A DNA stretch of 64,000 bases from Flavobacterium hydrophilum (GCF_003202405.1 NZ_QJHL01000001.1:868001-932000), one strand, 5' to 3'. Positions 29,657 through 38,946 are shown, counted from the stretch's first letter. A program made the numbers and translations. The notes: a model not told the origin generated them from the letters alone.

Positions 29657-30139
29657 ATGTATATACCTTTTGAAAATTTACCTGGTGAATCCAGAGTTTG
29701 GATTTATCAATCGAACAGAAAATTTTCTGAGGAGGAATTTTCTGAAATAGAAGCTGACTTAAGATCTTTTATCGAAGGTTGGGCGGCGCACGGAACAAGT
29801 CTGGAGGCTTCATATCAACTGAAATACAACCGATTCATTATTTTGGCTGTAAATCAGGATGTGCAGGCGGCGACGGGTTGTTCAATCGATAGTTCTGTTG
29901 AATTTATTCAGAGTTTAGAGAAGAAATATAATGTTGATTTACTGGATAAAATGAATGTTACTTTTAAGCTTGGTGAACATATTGCACACAAACCATTAAT
30001 AGATTTTAAGAAAATGGTTAAAGACAAATCGGTTTCTGAGAATACGATTGTTTTTAATAATCTGGTAAACAATATCGAAGAATATAACGAATCCTGGGAA
30101 GTTCCTGCTGCTGATAGCTGGCATAGTCGATTTTTCTAA
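29657..30139 (+). CDS. Conserved Flavobacteriia protein of unknown function
   Basis: This 160-residue soluble protein has no signal peptide or membrane segment. Visible features are the N-terminal MYIPFENLPGESRVWIYQSNR, a WAAHGTSLEASY stretch, ATGCSIDSSVEFI in the middle, and ADSWHSRFF at the C-terminus. The HGTSLEAS and CSIDSS segments look like an active or ligand site but match no motif I can name. Homologues in public annotation are sometimes labelled ABC transporter ATPase, yet no Walker A or B motif is present here. It follows the Fe-S pair after 83 nt. Confidence 0.75.
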   Translation: MYIPFENLPGESRVWIYQSNRKFSEEEFSEIEADLRSFIEGWAAHGTSLEASYQLKYNRFIILAVNQDVQAATGCSIDSSVEFIQSLEKKYNVDLLDKMNVTFKLGEHIAHKPLIDFKKMVKDKSVSENTIVFNNLVNNIEEYNESWEVPAADSWHSRFF

Positions 30140-30224
30140 GTGAAATATATAAGATATTTGAAAGGCATGAAATTTAAGTTTTATGCCTTTTTCCGTTTGT
30201 TTATATGCTAATAAAAAAATAGAT

Positions 30225-30341
30225 GTGAAAATAAAAAAGATAAAAATAATTATATTACTTTTCATTCTGATCATGATTGTATATTTAGTGGTGGATTATT
30301 ATACAGGTAGAATTTTTTATGATTTGCACCCACCTGATTAA
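30225..30341 (+). CDS. Possible 38-residue membrane miniprotein
   Basis: A GTG at 30225 opens a 38-codon frame: a Lys/Ile-rich start (KIKKIKIIILL), one hydrophobic helix of about 18 residues (ILIMIVYLVV), and a short tail ending HPPD. The charge pattern (basic N-terminus, then helix) fits a single-pass inner-membrane peptide. Evidence is only composition and length; start-codon support is weak. Confidence 0.3.
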   Translation: MKIKKIKIIILLFILIMIVYLVVDYYTGRIFYDLHPPD

Positions 30342-30402
30342 AAAAGTATTTAGTGAATTTTAAAATTTTAAGTTCTTATAAAACCAAAACCTCTAATTTA
30401 GC

Positions 30403-30463
30403 CCCGCTGTCCGTTATATCTTTTATGGCGGGGTTCGCCATAAAAGATATAACGGACAGCGGG
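30403..30463. repeat. Perfect 28-bp palindrome with 5-nt loop (flavobacterial REP-like element)
   Basis: Arms 30403-30430 and 30436-30463 are exact reverse complements around the loop GGGTT. The outer part contains CCCGCTGTCCGTTATATC and the inner part TTTTATGGCG. It is much more GC-rich than the surrounding 540-bp gene-poor stretch (30140-30682). Its right arm (AAAAGATATAACGGACAGC) resembles the 3' part of the element at 43667. It probably belongs to a dispersed flavobacterial palindromic family; no T run follows, so it is not a plain terminator. Confidence 0.85.
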
Positions 30464-30656
30464 ACTGGTGTTCTTTTGAATATAAATGTTCAGCTGCTGA
30501 TAAAATTATTAGTAAAAGCTTTTCAACTGTGTTCAGGATGAAAGTAAGTTCTAATTCTCTAAAAATTTAAATAATCTAACTATCTATTAATCTGGTATCT
30601 CTAAGATTTACAAAAAATGTAACATTCTAATCCTTCAATTAAAAGCTATTTTTGAA

Positions 30657-30664
30657 TACTTTTG
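30657..30664 (+). promoter_or_regulatory. Candidate -7 element for bshA
   Basis: TACTTTTG matches TAnnTTTG and lies 18 nt before the bshA start codon. No TTG is present at the usual -33 position. Confidence 0.4.
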
Positions 30665-30682
30665 TAGTACTAAATTTAATAC

Positions 30683-31819
30683 ATGAAAATAGCAATAGTT
30701 TGTTATCCGACCTTTGGCGGCAGTGGGGTAGTAGCCACAGAATTAGGCCTTGAATTAGCCAGACGCGGACACGAAATCCATTTTATTACTTATAGCCAGC
30801 CCGTACGATTGGCGCTTTTAAATCCTAATGTTCATTATCACGAAGTAAACGTTCCTGAATATCCTCTGTTTCATTATCAGCCTTACGAATTGGCTTTATC
30901 GAGCAAATTAGTGGATATGGTGAAATTATATAAGATTGAGCTGCTGCATGTGCATTATGCTATTCCTCATGCTTATGCGGGCTATATGGCGAAGCAAATG
31001 CTGAAAAATGAAGGAATCAACCTTCCGATGGTTACAACGCTTCACGGTACAGATATTACGTTGGTTGGAAATCATCCTTTTTATAAACCGGCTGTGACTT
31101 TCAGCATAAATAAATCAGATTATGTAACTTCGGTTTCACAAAGTTTGAAGGATGATACGTTGAAATTATTCAAAATCAAGAATAAAATTAAGGTGATTCC
31201 AAATTTCATTGAACTGGATAAGGTTGTTAAAGACCCCACTGCACCTTGTCACCGCAGTGTTATGGCAAAGGAAAATGAACGAATTATTACGCATATCAGT
31301 AATTTTAGAAAGGTAAAAAGAATTCCGGATATTATTAAAATATTCTATCATATCCAGAAAGAAATGCCTGCAAAGTTAATGATGGTTGGTGATGGTCCCG
31401 AAAAAGAAAATGCAGAGCTATTGTGTCAGGAATTAGGAATTCTGGATAAGGTAATTTTCTTTGGGAACAGTAATGAAATTGATAAAATTTTGCTTTTGAC
31501 CGATTTGTTTTTACTGCCGTCAGAAACTGAAAGTTTTGGTTTGGCAGCTTTAGAAGCGATGGCCTGTGGAGTGCCTGTAATTTCGAGTAATTCAGGAGGT
31601 TTGCCGGAAGTGAATTTTGATGGAATTTCAGGATATTTAAGCGATGTTGGGAATATTGAAGAAATGGCTTCCAATGCTATAAAAATCCTTAAAGACGACA
31701 AAGTTTTAAAAGAGTTTAAAGACAATGCTTTAGAGGTTGCAAAAAAATTCGATATTAAAAACATATTACCTATATATGAAGCGTTATATCAAAAAGCAAT
31801 AGACGATTATAAAGAATAG
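30683..31819 (+). CDS. bshA: N-acetyl-alpha-D-glucosaminyl L-malate synthase BshA
   Basis: The 378-residue GT4 glycosyltransferase has the BshA-specific N-terminus (CYPTFGGSGVVATELGLELARRGHEI), TLHGTDITLVG in the acceptor domain, and the GT4 nucleotide-sugar region PSETESFGLAALEAMACGVPVISSN (read in parts) near 275-300. BshA joins UDP-GlcNAc and L-malate in the first step of bacillithiol synthesis, the main low-molecular-weight thiol in many Bacteroidota. bshB and bshC are not in the window. A lipoprotein gene follows after 26 nt. Confidence 0.93.
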   Translation: MKIAIVCYPTFGGSGVVATELGLELARRGHEIHFITYSQPVRLALLNPNVHYHEVNVPEYPLFHYQPYELALSSKLVDMVKLYKIELLHVHYAIPHAYAGYMAKQMLKNEGINLPMVTTLHGTDITLVGNHPFYKPAVTFSINKSDYVTSVSQSLKDDTLKLFKIKNKIKVIPNFIELDKVVKDPTAPCHRSVMAKENERIITHISNFRKVKRIPDIIKIFYHIQKEMPAKLMMVGDGPEKENAELLCQELGILDKVIFFGNSNEIDKILLLTDLFLLPSETESFGLAALEAMACGVPVISSNSGGLPEVNFDGISGYLSDVGNIEEMASNAIKILKDDKVLKEFKDNALEVAKKFDIKNILPIYEALYQKAIDDYKE

Positions 31820-31845
31820 AATTTAACCTATAAAATAAACGGTAA

Positions 31846-32271
31846 ATGAAAAAAGTAATTTCGGTTTTAGCAGTTTTTGTCTTAATTTCCTGTGGAGCAA
31901 AAAAAACATCAGATTCAAATAGCGTATTGTATGAAATTTTAACAGAACAATCTAATGGTGGAGGAAATATTAAATTTTTTGAAATTCTAACTGAACCAAA
32001 TGAAATCATAATGCTTCAGAATGATCCGCTTTTAAAGGATAAAATGAAACACGATGATATTAATAATTCAAATTATGTGATTCTGAATATGGGTGAAAAA
32101 AATAGCGGAGGCTACTCAATAGGGGTTGAAAAGGTAGAAGAAACTGATAAAAACATAATTATTACTGTCAAAGAAAATGCTCCCGCCAAAGATGCTATGG
32201 TGATGCAGGTAATTAGTTATCCTTATACGGTTGTGAAAATACATTCTAAAAAAGAAATTATTATTAAGTAA
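31846..32271 (+). CDS. PrcB-like domain lipoprotein
   Basis: This 141-residue lipoprotein has a signal KKVISVLAVFVLIS followed by Cys17. The C-terminal half (about 80-140) matches the PrcB C-terminal domain pattern: NMGEKNSGGYSIGVEKVEE, then ITVKENAPAKDAMVMQ, then SYPYTVVKI. In Treponema denticola, PrcB stabilises the dentilisin protease complex; here no protease neighbour is present, so the partner is unknown. It probably shares a transcript with bshA and ends in a strong bidirectional terminator. Confidence 0.75.
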   Translation: MKKVISVLAVFVLISCGAKKTSDSNSVLYEILTEQSNGGGNIKFFEILTEPNEIIMLQNDPLLKDKMKHDDINNSNYVILNMGEKNSGGYSIGVEKVEETDKNIIITVKENAPAKDAMVMQVISYPYTVVKIHSKKEIIIK

Positions 32272-32309
32272 AAAAAAATCCTGTCGCATTTAAACGACAG
32301 GATTTTTTT
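32272..32309. terminator. Bidirectional terminator between the PrcB-like and OMP genes
   Basis: The stem ATCCTGTCG/CGACAGGAT is extended by flanking A and T runs, with an 8-nt loop (32287-32294). The A tract on one side and T tract on the other let it end both convergent genes. Confidence 0.9.
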
Positions 32310-32337
32310 ATAAAGTAAGTTGATTTTATTTAGAAAT

Positions 32338-32835
32338 TTAGAATCTGAATCTTGCTCCTAGACCTACATCGAAACCAAAGTTGTCATCATCATAATATCC
32401 TGATCCAATTTCAGGTCTGGCATCTAATGATAGCGTAAGAGGGAACTCTTTAAATCTGTATTCTATACCGATATCTCCGGCTGCAAAAACATAGGTTCCG
32501 CTGTCATCAAAATCGCCTCCAGGGCCATTATAATCGTAATCCCAGGCAGCAATACCACCACCAACACCGGCATACCAGTTAAAACCTCCTTCAATATTCC
32601 ATACCCATTGATAAAGAGCTACTCCTTTTATGGCATCAACATGTCTATCATCTCTCCATCCTAAATCGAATTCAAGTCTGTTTTTCTGGTTCAAGCCTAA
32701 TTGGTATGATATTTCTCCTCCAAATCCGTTGTTGTCTCCCAGACGTAATCCCAATGCGTGTTTAGAAATTTCTTGTGATTGTGCCGTAAATGCTAATCCT
32801 AATAGCATAATGGCAGATAAAATGATTTTTTTCAT
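32338..32835 (-). CDS. Small outer-membrane beta-barrel protein
   Basis: The start at 32835 gives a standard signal peptide (MKKIILSAIMLLGLAFTAQSQ); an upstream in-frame ATG at 32883 would add an unrelated leader. The mature part is about 145 residues of alternating aromatic and polar segments (ISYQLGLNQKNRLEFDLGW, FNWYAGVGGGIAAWDY) and ends GLGARFRF, with the terminal Phe typical of outer-membrane barrels. The size fits an 8-strand barrel. No specific function can be given. It is monocistronic. Confidence 0.8.
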   Translation of the reverse strand: MKKIILSAIMLLGLAFTAQSQEISKHALGLRLGDNNGFGGEISYQLGLNQKNRLEFDLGWRDDRHVDAIKGVALYQWVWNIEGGFNWYAGVGGGIAAWDYDYNGPGGDFDDSGTYVFAAGDIGIEYRFKEFPLTLSLDARPEIGSGYYDDDNFGFDVGLGARFRF

Positions 32836-32988
32836 AAAATAAAAGGTTATTAATTTTTTTTCAAAATTACAATTACTGTTCAACTCAAACGTATAAAATT
32901 GTTTAAAATTGTTATGTAATTCCCATATTTTATCAAAAAAATCCTTGATTTAGGCTAAGTGCTGAGTAAGTTGCTAGTAGTGAAAAAG

Positions 32989-33816
32989 TTACTTTTTGTT
33001 TATGATGGAAGTAAATAATTGTGTGGTTAAAATATCTTCCATTTCAAAAAGATTCTCTTCGGATTCCGTAAAGTCAACATTAGAATAAGAGAATAATTTC
33101 CAGCGTTTTTTGTGGTATTCTAAAGCTGTTAAATTTTCAATCCAGTCTCCCGAATTTAAATATAAGGTTGAACCATGTTTGTTTTCTTTTTCAATAATTT
33201 TAGGCTCATGAATATGTCCGCAAATAACATAGTCATAATTTTTTTCTATTGCCAGATCGGTAGCAGTCGTTTCAAAATCAGAGATAAATTTAACTGCTTT
33301 TTTTACACTGGCTTTTATTTTTTTGGAAAAAGAATAAGGTTCTCTTCCTAATTTGGCTAAGCACCAGTTTACAAATCGATTGCACAGAATCAAATAGTCA
33401 TAACCTAAGCCGCCTAGTTTTGCAATCCATTTTGAATGTTGTACGGATGCATCAAAAACATCTCCATGAAAAATCCATGCTTTTTTATCGTCTAATTCTA
33501 AAACCAATTTATCTACCAAAGAAAAGTTACCCATGTTCATGTCGCTAAACTTTCTAAGTATTTCATCATGATTTCCGGTGATATAATACACTTTTGTGCC
33601 TTTTGAAGCCATTCCGATTATGCGTTGAATGACTTTTAAATGTGATTTTGGGAAGTATGATTTTCTAAATTGCCATGCATCAATAATATCTCCGTTTAAA
33701 ACTAATGTTTTAGGTTTAATGCTTGAAAGGTAGTTGTTTAACTCTTTGGCGTGGCTGCCGTAAGTTCCTAAATGCACATCGGAAATGATGACTAATTCGA
33801 CATTTCTTTTTTTCAA
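32989..33816 (-). CDS. UDP-2,3-diacylglucosamine diphosphatase-like metallophosphoesterase (LpxH-type)
   Basis: The 275-residue calcineurin-type phosphoesterase shows all five metal motifs: ISDVHLGTYG, LNGDIIDAW, GNHDE, the FHGDVFD segment, and GHIHEP. The order and spacing match LpxH/LpxH2, which removes UMP from UDP-2,3-diacylglucosamine in lipid A synthesis; related family members can have other substrates. There is no signal peptide, consistent with a cytosolic or inner-membrane-associated enzyme. It diverges from aroC across a 186-bp AT-rich region. Confidence 0.85.
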   Translation of the reverse strand: MKKRNVELVIISDVHLGTYGSHAKELNNYLSSIKPKTLVLNGDIIDAWQFRKSYFPKSHLKVIQRIIGMASKGTKVYYITGNHDEILRKFSDMNMGNFSLVDKLVLELDDKKAWIFHGDVFDASVQHSKWIAKLGGLGYDYLILCNRFVNWCLAKLGREPYSFSKKIKASVKKAVKFISDFETTATDLAIEKNYDYVICGHIHEPKIIEKENKHGSTLYLNSGDWIENLTALEYHKKRWKLFSYSNVDFTESEENLFEMEDILTTQLFTSIINKK

Positions 33817-33978
33817 TTTTTCTTAATTTGAAGTTTAACAAATTAAGTAAACCAAAATGGGTTTTATTTTATCAAAAGGTTATCAATTTAGCTTCAATTT
33901 TAATAAATTATGATTTTTTAAAAGAGATTAATACAGGTTAATACTAATTTAAAATTTTTTAATTTAATTCATAAAACT

Positions 33979-33986
33979 TACATTTG
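33979..33986 (+). promoter_or_regulatory. Candidate -7 element for aroC
   Basis: TACATTTG matches TAnnTTTG, 16 nt before the aroC start codon at 34003. No TTG is seen 17-23 nt upstream, so support is partial. Confidence 0.4.
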
Positions 33987-34002
33987 CTCAAAACTAATTA
34001 TA

Positions 34003-35061
34003 ATGGCAGGAAATAGCTACGGCACACTATATAAAGTTACCACATTTGGAGAATCTCATGGGGAAGCTTTAGGCGGAATCATAGACGGTTGTCCATCAGG
34101 AATTCAGCTTGATTTTGAAGCAATTGAATTGGATATGGCCCGAAGAAAACCAGGACAATCAGCAATTGTTACACAAAGAAAAGAACCGGATGCGGTTCAG
34201 TTTTTATCTGGTATTTTTGAAGGTAAAACTACCGGAACTCCAATTGGGTTTATTATTCCGAATACGAATCAAAAATCAGATGATTATTCACATATAAAAG
34301 ACAATTACAGACCAAGTCATGCTGATTATGTGTATGATCAGAAATATGGTTTCAGAGATTATCGCGGAGGAGGAAGAAGTTCTGCACGTGAAACAGCCAG
34401 TAGAGTAGTAGCAGGAGCAATTGCGAAACAAATGCTGCCTGAAATTAAGATTAATGCCTACGTTTCATCGGTAGGTCCAATTCACTTAGATACACCGTAT
34501 CAGGAATTGGATTTCTCTAAAATAGAAAGTAATCCTGTGCGTTGTCCTGACGAAAAATCAGCAGCAATTATGGAAGAATACATTCGCGATATCCGTAAAC
34601 AAGGAGATACTGTTGGTGGAGTAGTTTCATGCGTGATTCAAAACGTACCAGTTGGTTTAGGTGAGCCAGTTTTTGATAAACTGCATGCCGAATTAGGAAA
34701 AGCAATGCTTTCAATCAATGCCGTAAAGGGGTTTGAATACGGAAGCGGTTTTTCAGGTTCAGAAATGAAAGGAAGTGAGCATAACGATTTATACAATCCT
34801 GACGGTACTACAAAAACGAATCTTTCCGGTGGAATACAGGGAGGAATCAGCAATGGAATGGATATTTATTTCAGGGTAGCTTTTAAGCCTGTTGCGACTA
34901 TCATGCAGACTCAGGATTCATTAGATAATAAAGGAAATATTACACCCATGACCGGAAAAGGACGTCATGATCCATGTGTGGTACCAAGAGCCGTACCTAT
35001 TGTTGAGGCTATGGCGGCTATTGTTTTGGCTGATTTTTATTTAATCAACAAAACATATTAA
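34003..35061 (+). CDS. aroC: Chorismate synthase
   Basis: The protein is 352 residues, the normal length. Family signatures seen are [18 protein letters not shown] at the N-terminus (signature 1), the Arg-rich [19 protein letters not shown] (signature 2), and [20 protein letters not shown] (signature 3). The enzyme uses reduced FMN to turn EPSP into chorismate, the branch point for aromatic amino acids. It is followed after 50 nt by a symporter gene on the same strand, which is probably unrelated in function. Confidence 0.97.
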   Translation: MAGNSYGTLYKVTTFGESHGEALGGIIDGCPSGIQLDFEAIELDMARRKPGQSAIVTQRKEPDAVQFLSGIFEGKTTGTPIGFIIPNTNQKSDDYSHIKDNYRPSHADYVYDQKYGFRDYRGGGRSSARETASRVVAGAIAKQMLPEIKINAYVSSVGPIHLDTPYQELDFSKIESNPVRCPDEKSAAIMEEYIRDIRKQGDTVGGVVSCVIQNVPVGLGEPVFDKLHAELGKAMLSINAVKGFEYGSGFSGSEMKGSEHNDLYNPDGTTKTNLSGGIQGGISNGMDIYFRVAFKPVATIMQTQDSLDNKGNITPMTGKGRHDPCVVPRAVPIVEAMAAIVLADFYLINKTY

Positions 35062-35111
35062 TTTAAAAGCAGGCAGTGAGGGTCTTTTTTTAATTATAAA
35101 TTCAAATAATA

Positions 35112-36392
35112 ATGGATACAATCCAAAAGCAAAAAAAATCTTTTTTTTCCGGACTTACAGGTCAAATTTTAATTGCAATGATTCTTGGAGCAACTTTAGG
35201 AATTATATTGCACAATACGATTTCATCTGAGGCCGCCCAATCATTCAGTACAAAAATAAAAATGCTTGCTACTATTTTTATTCGATTGGTACAAATGATT
35301 ATTTCACCGTTAGTTTTTACCACTTTGGTCGTAGGAATTGCAAAGCTGGGAGATATTAAAACTGTAGGGAGAATAGGGGGGAAAGCGCTAGGATGGTTTT
35401 TTACGGCTTCATTTATATCTTTGTTAATTGGATTGTTTTATGTAAATATTTTAGAGCCTGGTGTAGGTTTAAAACTTGATAACGTTGATATGGCAACTGC
35501 TTCTGAAGTTACAGGCAAAACCCAAAACCTGTCTTTTGATAATTTTGTTGAACATATTGTACCTAAGAGTATAATTGAAGCTATGGCAACCAATGAAATC
35601 CTGCAGATTGTAGTTTTTTCTATATTCTTTGGATTAGCAGCGGCGTCATTAGGTTCTACTGTTAAGCCTATTATTGGAGCTTTTGATAAATTGTCTCACA
35701 TCGTTTTAAAGATGGTGAATTATGTGATGAATTTTGCTCCAATTGGTGTTTTTGGTGCTATTACAGCAGTGTTCGCAGTAAGAGATGCTGAGGAATTGGT
35801 AATTACTTATTTCAAGTTTTTCGGATCGTTTTTAATCGGAATAAGCACATTATGGGTTTTGTTAATTGCGATAGGATATATTTTTCTGAAAGGAAGAATG
35901 ACAGAATTGTTAAAACGCATTACCGGACCATTAGCAATTGCCTTTGGTACTACGAGCAGTGAGGCTGTTTTTCCTAAATTGACAGAAGAATTAGAGAGTT
36001 TTGGAGTAAAAGACAAGATAGTTTCTTTTATGCTTCCGTTGGGTTATTCTTTCAATCTTGACGGGAGTATGATGTATATGACTTTTGCCAGTATTTTTAT
36101 TGCTCAGTTTTATAATGTACATTTAGATTTAGGAACTCAAATGGCAATGCTTTTAGTTTTGATGTTAACTAGTAAAGGAATAGCAGGTGTTCCAAGAGCA
36201 AGCTTGGTAGTAGTTGCTGCTACTTGTGGTATGTTTGATATTCCGGTTGAAGGAATTGCTTTAATTTTACCAATTGATCATTTTTGTGATATGTTCAGAA
36301 GCGCAACCAATGTTTTAGGAAATGCTCTGGCAACTTCAGTAGTTGGACAATGGGAGGCTAATAAAGATCTAGAATCAGTTTCAGAAAATTAA
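35112..36392 (+). CDS. Dicarboxylate/amino acid:cation symporter (DAACS/GltP-like)
   Basis: The 426-residue membrane protein has the Glt fold: about six N-terminal helices, including MIISPLVFTTLVVGIAKLGD, re-entrant loop 1 with the serine-rich FGTTSSEAVFPKL, helix 7 with SFNLDGSMMYM (NMDGT-like), and loop 2 with TSKGIAGVPRAS. A C-terminal DHFCDMFRSATNVLGNA supplies the Asp and Arg that set substrate choice. An Arg in this helix-8 region usually points to acidic substrates such as glutamate or C4-dicarboxylates. A bidirectional terminator follows. Confidence 0.92.
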   Translation: MDTIQKQKKSFFSGLTGQILIAMILGATLGIILHNTISSEAAQSFSTKIKMLATIFIRLVQMIISPLVFTTLVVGIAKLGDIKTVGRIGGKALGWFFTASFISLLIGLFYVNILEPGVGLKLDNVDMATASEVTGKTQNLSFDNFVEHIVPKSIIEAMATNEILQIVVFSIFFGLAAASLGSTVKPIIGAFDKLSHIVLKMVNYVMNFAPIGVFGAITAVFAVRDAEELVITYFKFFGSFLIGISTLWVLLIAIGYIFLKGRMTELLKRITGPLAIAFGTTSSEAVFPKLTEELESFGVKDKIVSFMLPLGYSFNLDGSMMYMTFASIFIAQFYNVHLDLGTQMAMLLVLMLTSKGIAGVPRASLVVVAATCGMFDIPVEGIALILPIDHFCDMFRSATNVLGNALATSVVGQWEANKDLESVSEN

Positions 36393-36420
36393 TATAAAAT
36401 TATTTTAGTCAATAAAAACA

Positions 36421-36444
36421 AAACGCTGGTTAATACCAGCGTTT
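36421..36444. terminator. Bidirectional terminator between the symporter and DEAD-box genes
   Basis: A 10-bp perfect stem (AAACGCTGGT with ACCAGCGTTT) and 4-nt loop TAAT, flanked by A-rich and T-rich runs. The helicase stop codon (36430-36432) lies inside the hairpin. Confidence 0.9.
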
Positions 36445-37680
36445 CTTATTTTGTTTTGAAGCATTTGATTTTCTTGATTTATGAGCACCACCGCTTCTGT
36501 TTGAATTTTTAGGTTTTTCAGCAGTTGCTTCAGGGCTTCCGGCATGCCATTGGTATTGATGATCACTGATTGTTTTTACATCAACTTTTATTAATTTTTG
36601 AATGTCTTTCCAGTATGGATGTTCGTCCTTACCGCAGAATGAAATTGCAATTCCGCCATTTCCTGCACGACCGGTTCTTCCTATTCTGTGTACGTAGGTT
36701 TCTGGAATATTAGGCAAATCAAAGTTAATTACAAATGGTAGCTGATCAATATCGATTCCTCTCGCAGCAATATCAGTTGCAACTAATACACCAACTTCTT
36801 TGTTTTTAAAAGCATCTAAAACACGTTGTCTGGCATTTTGAGATTTATCGCCATGAATTGCCTCTGCAGGAATATCTTTTTTGCGCAGTGCTTTAACAAC
36901 ATTGTCAGCTCCATGCTTGGTTCTTGCAAAAACCAGTACGTTTGATAATCCTTCTGTTTTTATTAAGTGATAGAGTAAATTTCTCTTCTCAGTTTTATCT
37001 ACAAAATAAACGCGCTGTTCTACATTTTCAGCAGTTGATGATACAGGAGATACTGTTACTGTTTCCGGATCTGTCAAAAACATTTCAGCCAGTTCCCGGA
37101 TTGCTATTGGCATAGTTGCAGAAAAGAAAAGCGTTTGCCTGTTTTTTGGTGTTAGTTTTACGATTTTTTTTACATCGTTTACAAATCCCATATCCAGCAT
37201 TTGATCTGCTTCATCAAGAACTAAAACATGCAAATGATCTAAATCCAGAAAACCTTGTTTTTGTAAATCTAAAAGCCTGCCTGGTGTCGCTACCAAAATA
37301 TCTACACCTTTTTTTAAAGTATCAACCTGAGGATTCTGAGAAACTCCGCCAAAAATAGTCAATTGAGTCAAATTGGTATATTTGGCATAAGTGTCAAAAC
37401 TTTGTCCAATCTGAACAGCTAATTCACGTGTGGGGGTAACTATAAGGGCACGGATTTGTTTTGCTTTTTTTGATGAGCCTACAATTCGGTGTAACTGATG
37501 TATAATTGGAATAGCAAATGCAGCTGTTTTTCCGGTACCGGTTTGCGCACAGCCAATCAAATCCCTGCCAGCCAAAACAATTGGAATAGCTTGTTCCTGA
37601 ATTGGTGTGGGATTTAGGTAGCCTTCTTCAAATACGGCTTTTTGTATACTTTTTGAAAGTGATAAATCTTCGAATAACAT
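36430..37680 (-). CDS. DEAD-box ATP-dependent RNA helicase (RhlE-like)
   Basis: The 416-residue protein has every core motif: the Q motif PTPIQEQAIP, motif I AQTGTGKTAAF, Ia PTRELAVQIG, Ib TPGRLLD, II DEAD, III SAT, IV VLVFARTK, V ATDIAARGIDI and VI HRIGRTGRAG. A short basic tail rich in Ser, Asn and Lys follows. RhlE-type helicases remodel RNA in ribosome assembly or decay, and cold induction is common. It is monocistronic, with about 120 nt before the next gene upstream. Confidence 0.93.
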   Translation of the reverse strand: MLFEDLSLSKSIQKAVFEEGYLNPTPIQEQAIPIVLAGRDLIGCAQTGTGKTAAFAIPIIHQLHRIVGSSKKAKQIRALIVTPTRELAVQIGQSFDTYAKYTNLTQLTIFGGVSQNPQVDTLKKGVDILVATPGRLLDLQKQGFLDLDHLHVLVLDEADQMLDMGFVNDVKKIVKLTPKNRQTLFFSATMPIAIRELAEMFLTDPETVTVSPVSSTAENVEQRVYFVDKTEKRNLLYHLIKTEGLSNVLVFARTKHGADNVVKALRKKDIPAEAIHGDKSQNARQRVLDAFKNKEVGVLVATDIAARGIDIDQLPFVINFDLPNIPETYVHRIGRTGRAGNGGIAISFCGKDEHPYWKDIQKLIKVDVKTISDHQYQWHAGSPEATAEKPKNSNRSGGAHKSRKSNASKQNKKRWY

Positions 37681-37804
37681 ATCTTGTGTATTAAGAACTT
37701 AGTTTTAAGTACTAAAATTCTGTGCAAAGATAGTTTTATTCGGTCAATCGTTTAATTGAATCTTGGTTTATTTGATGAATGTGTAATGTTAAGTTTTAAA
37801 TTAA

Positions 37805-38851
37805 CTAAGAAATTGTGTTTTTTTCATTATTTGCTTTAATGAAATCGGTTACAAGATAACCTATAAGTTTGCCAATTAAATGATTATTAGGAGAGTTGTC
37901 TAAATCAGGGGCTCCCTCACAAATATGTAAATAGGCAGCATTTTTGTGTTGTCCGAAATAAGAAATGAACTGTCTCAATTGTTCAATTGAAAAGCCACTT
38001 ATTGTCATGGCACTGCTGGCAACATTTGGAATGGCATCGAGATCGATTTCTATTCCAAATGGATCAGTTTTTATGAATTCCAAAGCAGAGATCATTTCAC
38101 TGTTAAAATCTTTTTCCTCACGTATGTTTATGCTGTCGTAAGTATTATAACGAACGCGATCTTCAAGTTTTTTAATAATATCCAAAACACTTTTTGAGGT
38201 GTAATTTTCATGAAGACCGAAAATAAAGTATTTTTTCAGGAAGCCTTCTTCATACGCATAAGAAAAACCGTTTCCGCTATGGCGTCCTTCGAGAATTCTG
38301 AAATCAGAGTGTGCATCAAAATTAATTGCATTTATTGATTTTCCTTTGGCTAAAGCCGTACCTTTTATATTTCCATAAGAGTTGTTATGTCCGCCTCCAA
38401 TTATAATTGGGGTTTTTCCGGCTTTGATTATATTGAAAATAATATGCGAGACTTCCTTGTCTATTTTTTCAACCAGCTGACTCAGTTTTGAGCGGTCGTC
38501 AATATCGTTGAAATCAAGATTTTCAACATCGCGCATTTGTTCTGATACATTTATATTGCCTAACACAATAATCTGATTCCCTTTACAAAAACGATTATGC
38601 TGGATATTTGCAATACTTTTTATGGCAGATTCCCATGCAGACGCAGCTCCCGGTCTCCCGTAATTAGCCCGTACACCAATATCTTCAGGAATACCCAAAA
38701 GCACGTATTTAGCATCACTTTCTTTTAGAAAATTAAGTATTTCTACTCCTTTCGGAATAGTAATCATTTTTTCTCCAAATTTTATTTCACCGCTACGGTG
38801 ATTTGTAACTTTTGCTAAATCATTAACAGTAAAAGGGATTAATTTATCCAT
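37805..38851 (-). CDS. Formimidoylglutamase/arginase family hydrolase
   Basis: The 348-residue ureohydrolase has the manganese motifs of the arginase fold: GGGHNNSYGN (His ligand), NFDAHSDFR (Asp-x-His-x-Asp) and EIDLDAIPNVASS (Asp-x-Asp). The family includes arginase, agmatinase and formimidoylglutamase (HutG). Because hutI lies about 1 kb away on the same strand, HutG is the best guess: it would hydrolyse N-formimidoyl-glutamate to glutamate and formamide in histidine breakdown. The two are separated by an opposite-strand gene, so they are not one operon. hutH and hutU are not in the window. Confidence 0.8.
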   Translation of the reverse strand: MDKLIPFTVNDLAKVTNHRSGEIKFGEKMITIPKGVEILNFLKESDAKYVLLGIPEDIGVRANYGRPGAASAWESAIKSIANIQHNRFCKGNQIIVLGNINVSEQMRDVENLDFNDIDDRSKLSQLVEKIDKEVSHIIFNIIKAGKTPIIIGGGHNNSYGNIKGTALAKGKSINAINFDAHSDFRILEGRHSGNGFSYAYEEGFLKKYFIFGLHENYTSKSVLDIIKKLEDRVRYNTYDSINIREEKDFNSEMISALEFIKTDPFGIEIDLDAIPNVASSAMTISGFSIEQLRQFISYFGQHKNAAYLHICEGAPDLDNSPNNHLIGKLIGYLVTDFIKANNEKNTIS

Positions 38852-38946
38852 ATAAAAAAATATTATCCAAAAATAATATAATTGTGGTAACTTACGTTAT
38901 TACCTTATATTAATTATTAAATTTGTTTTTAAGAAAATTATTAAAT

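Noticed and set aside
29657..30139. ABC transporter ATPase label for the 160-residue protein
   Set aside because: No Walker A, Walker B or signature motif can be found in the translation.
30353..30541. A 62-codon forward frame across the palindrome
   Set aside because: It reads straight through both arms of the 28-bp palindrome, so its middle is just the repeat and its complement; no codon bias or family match.
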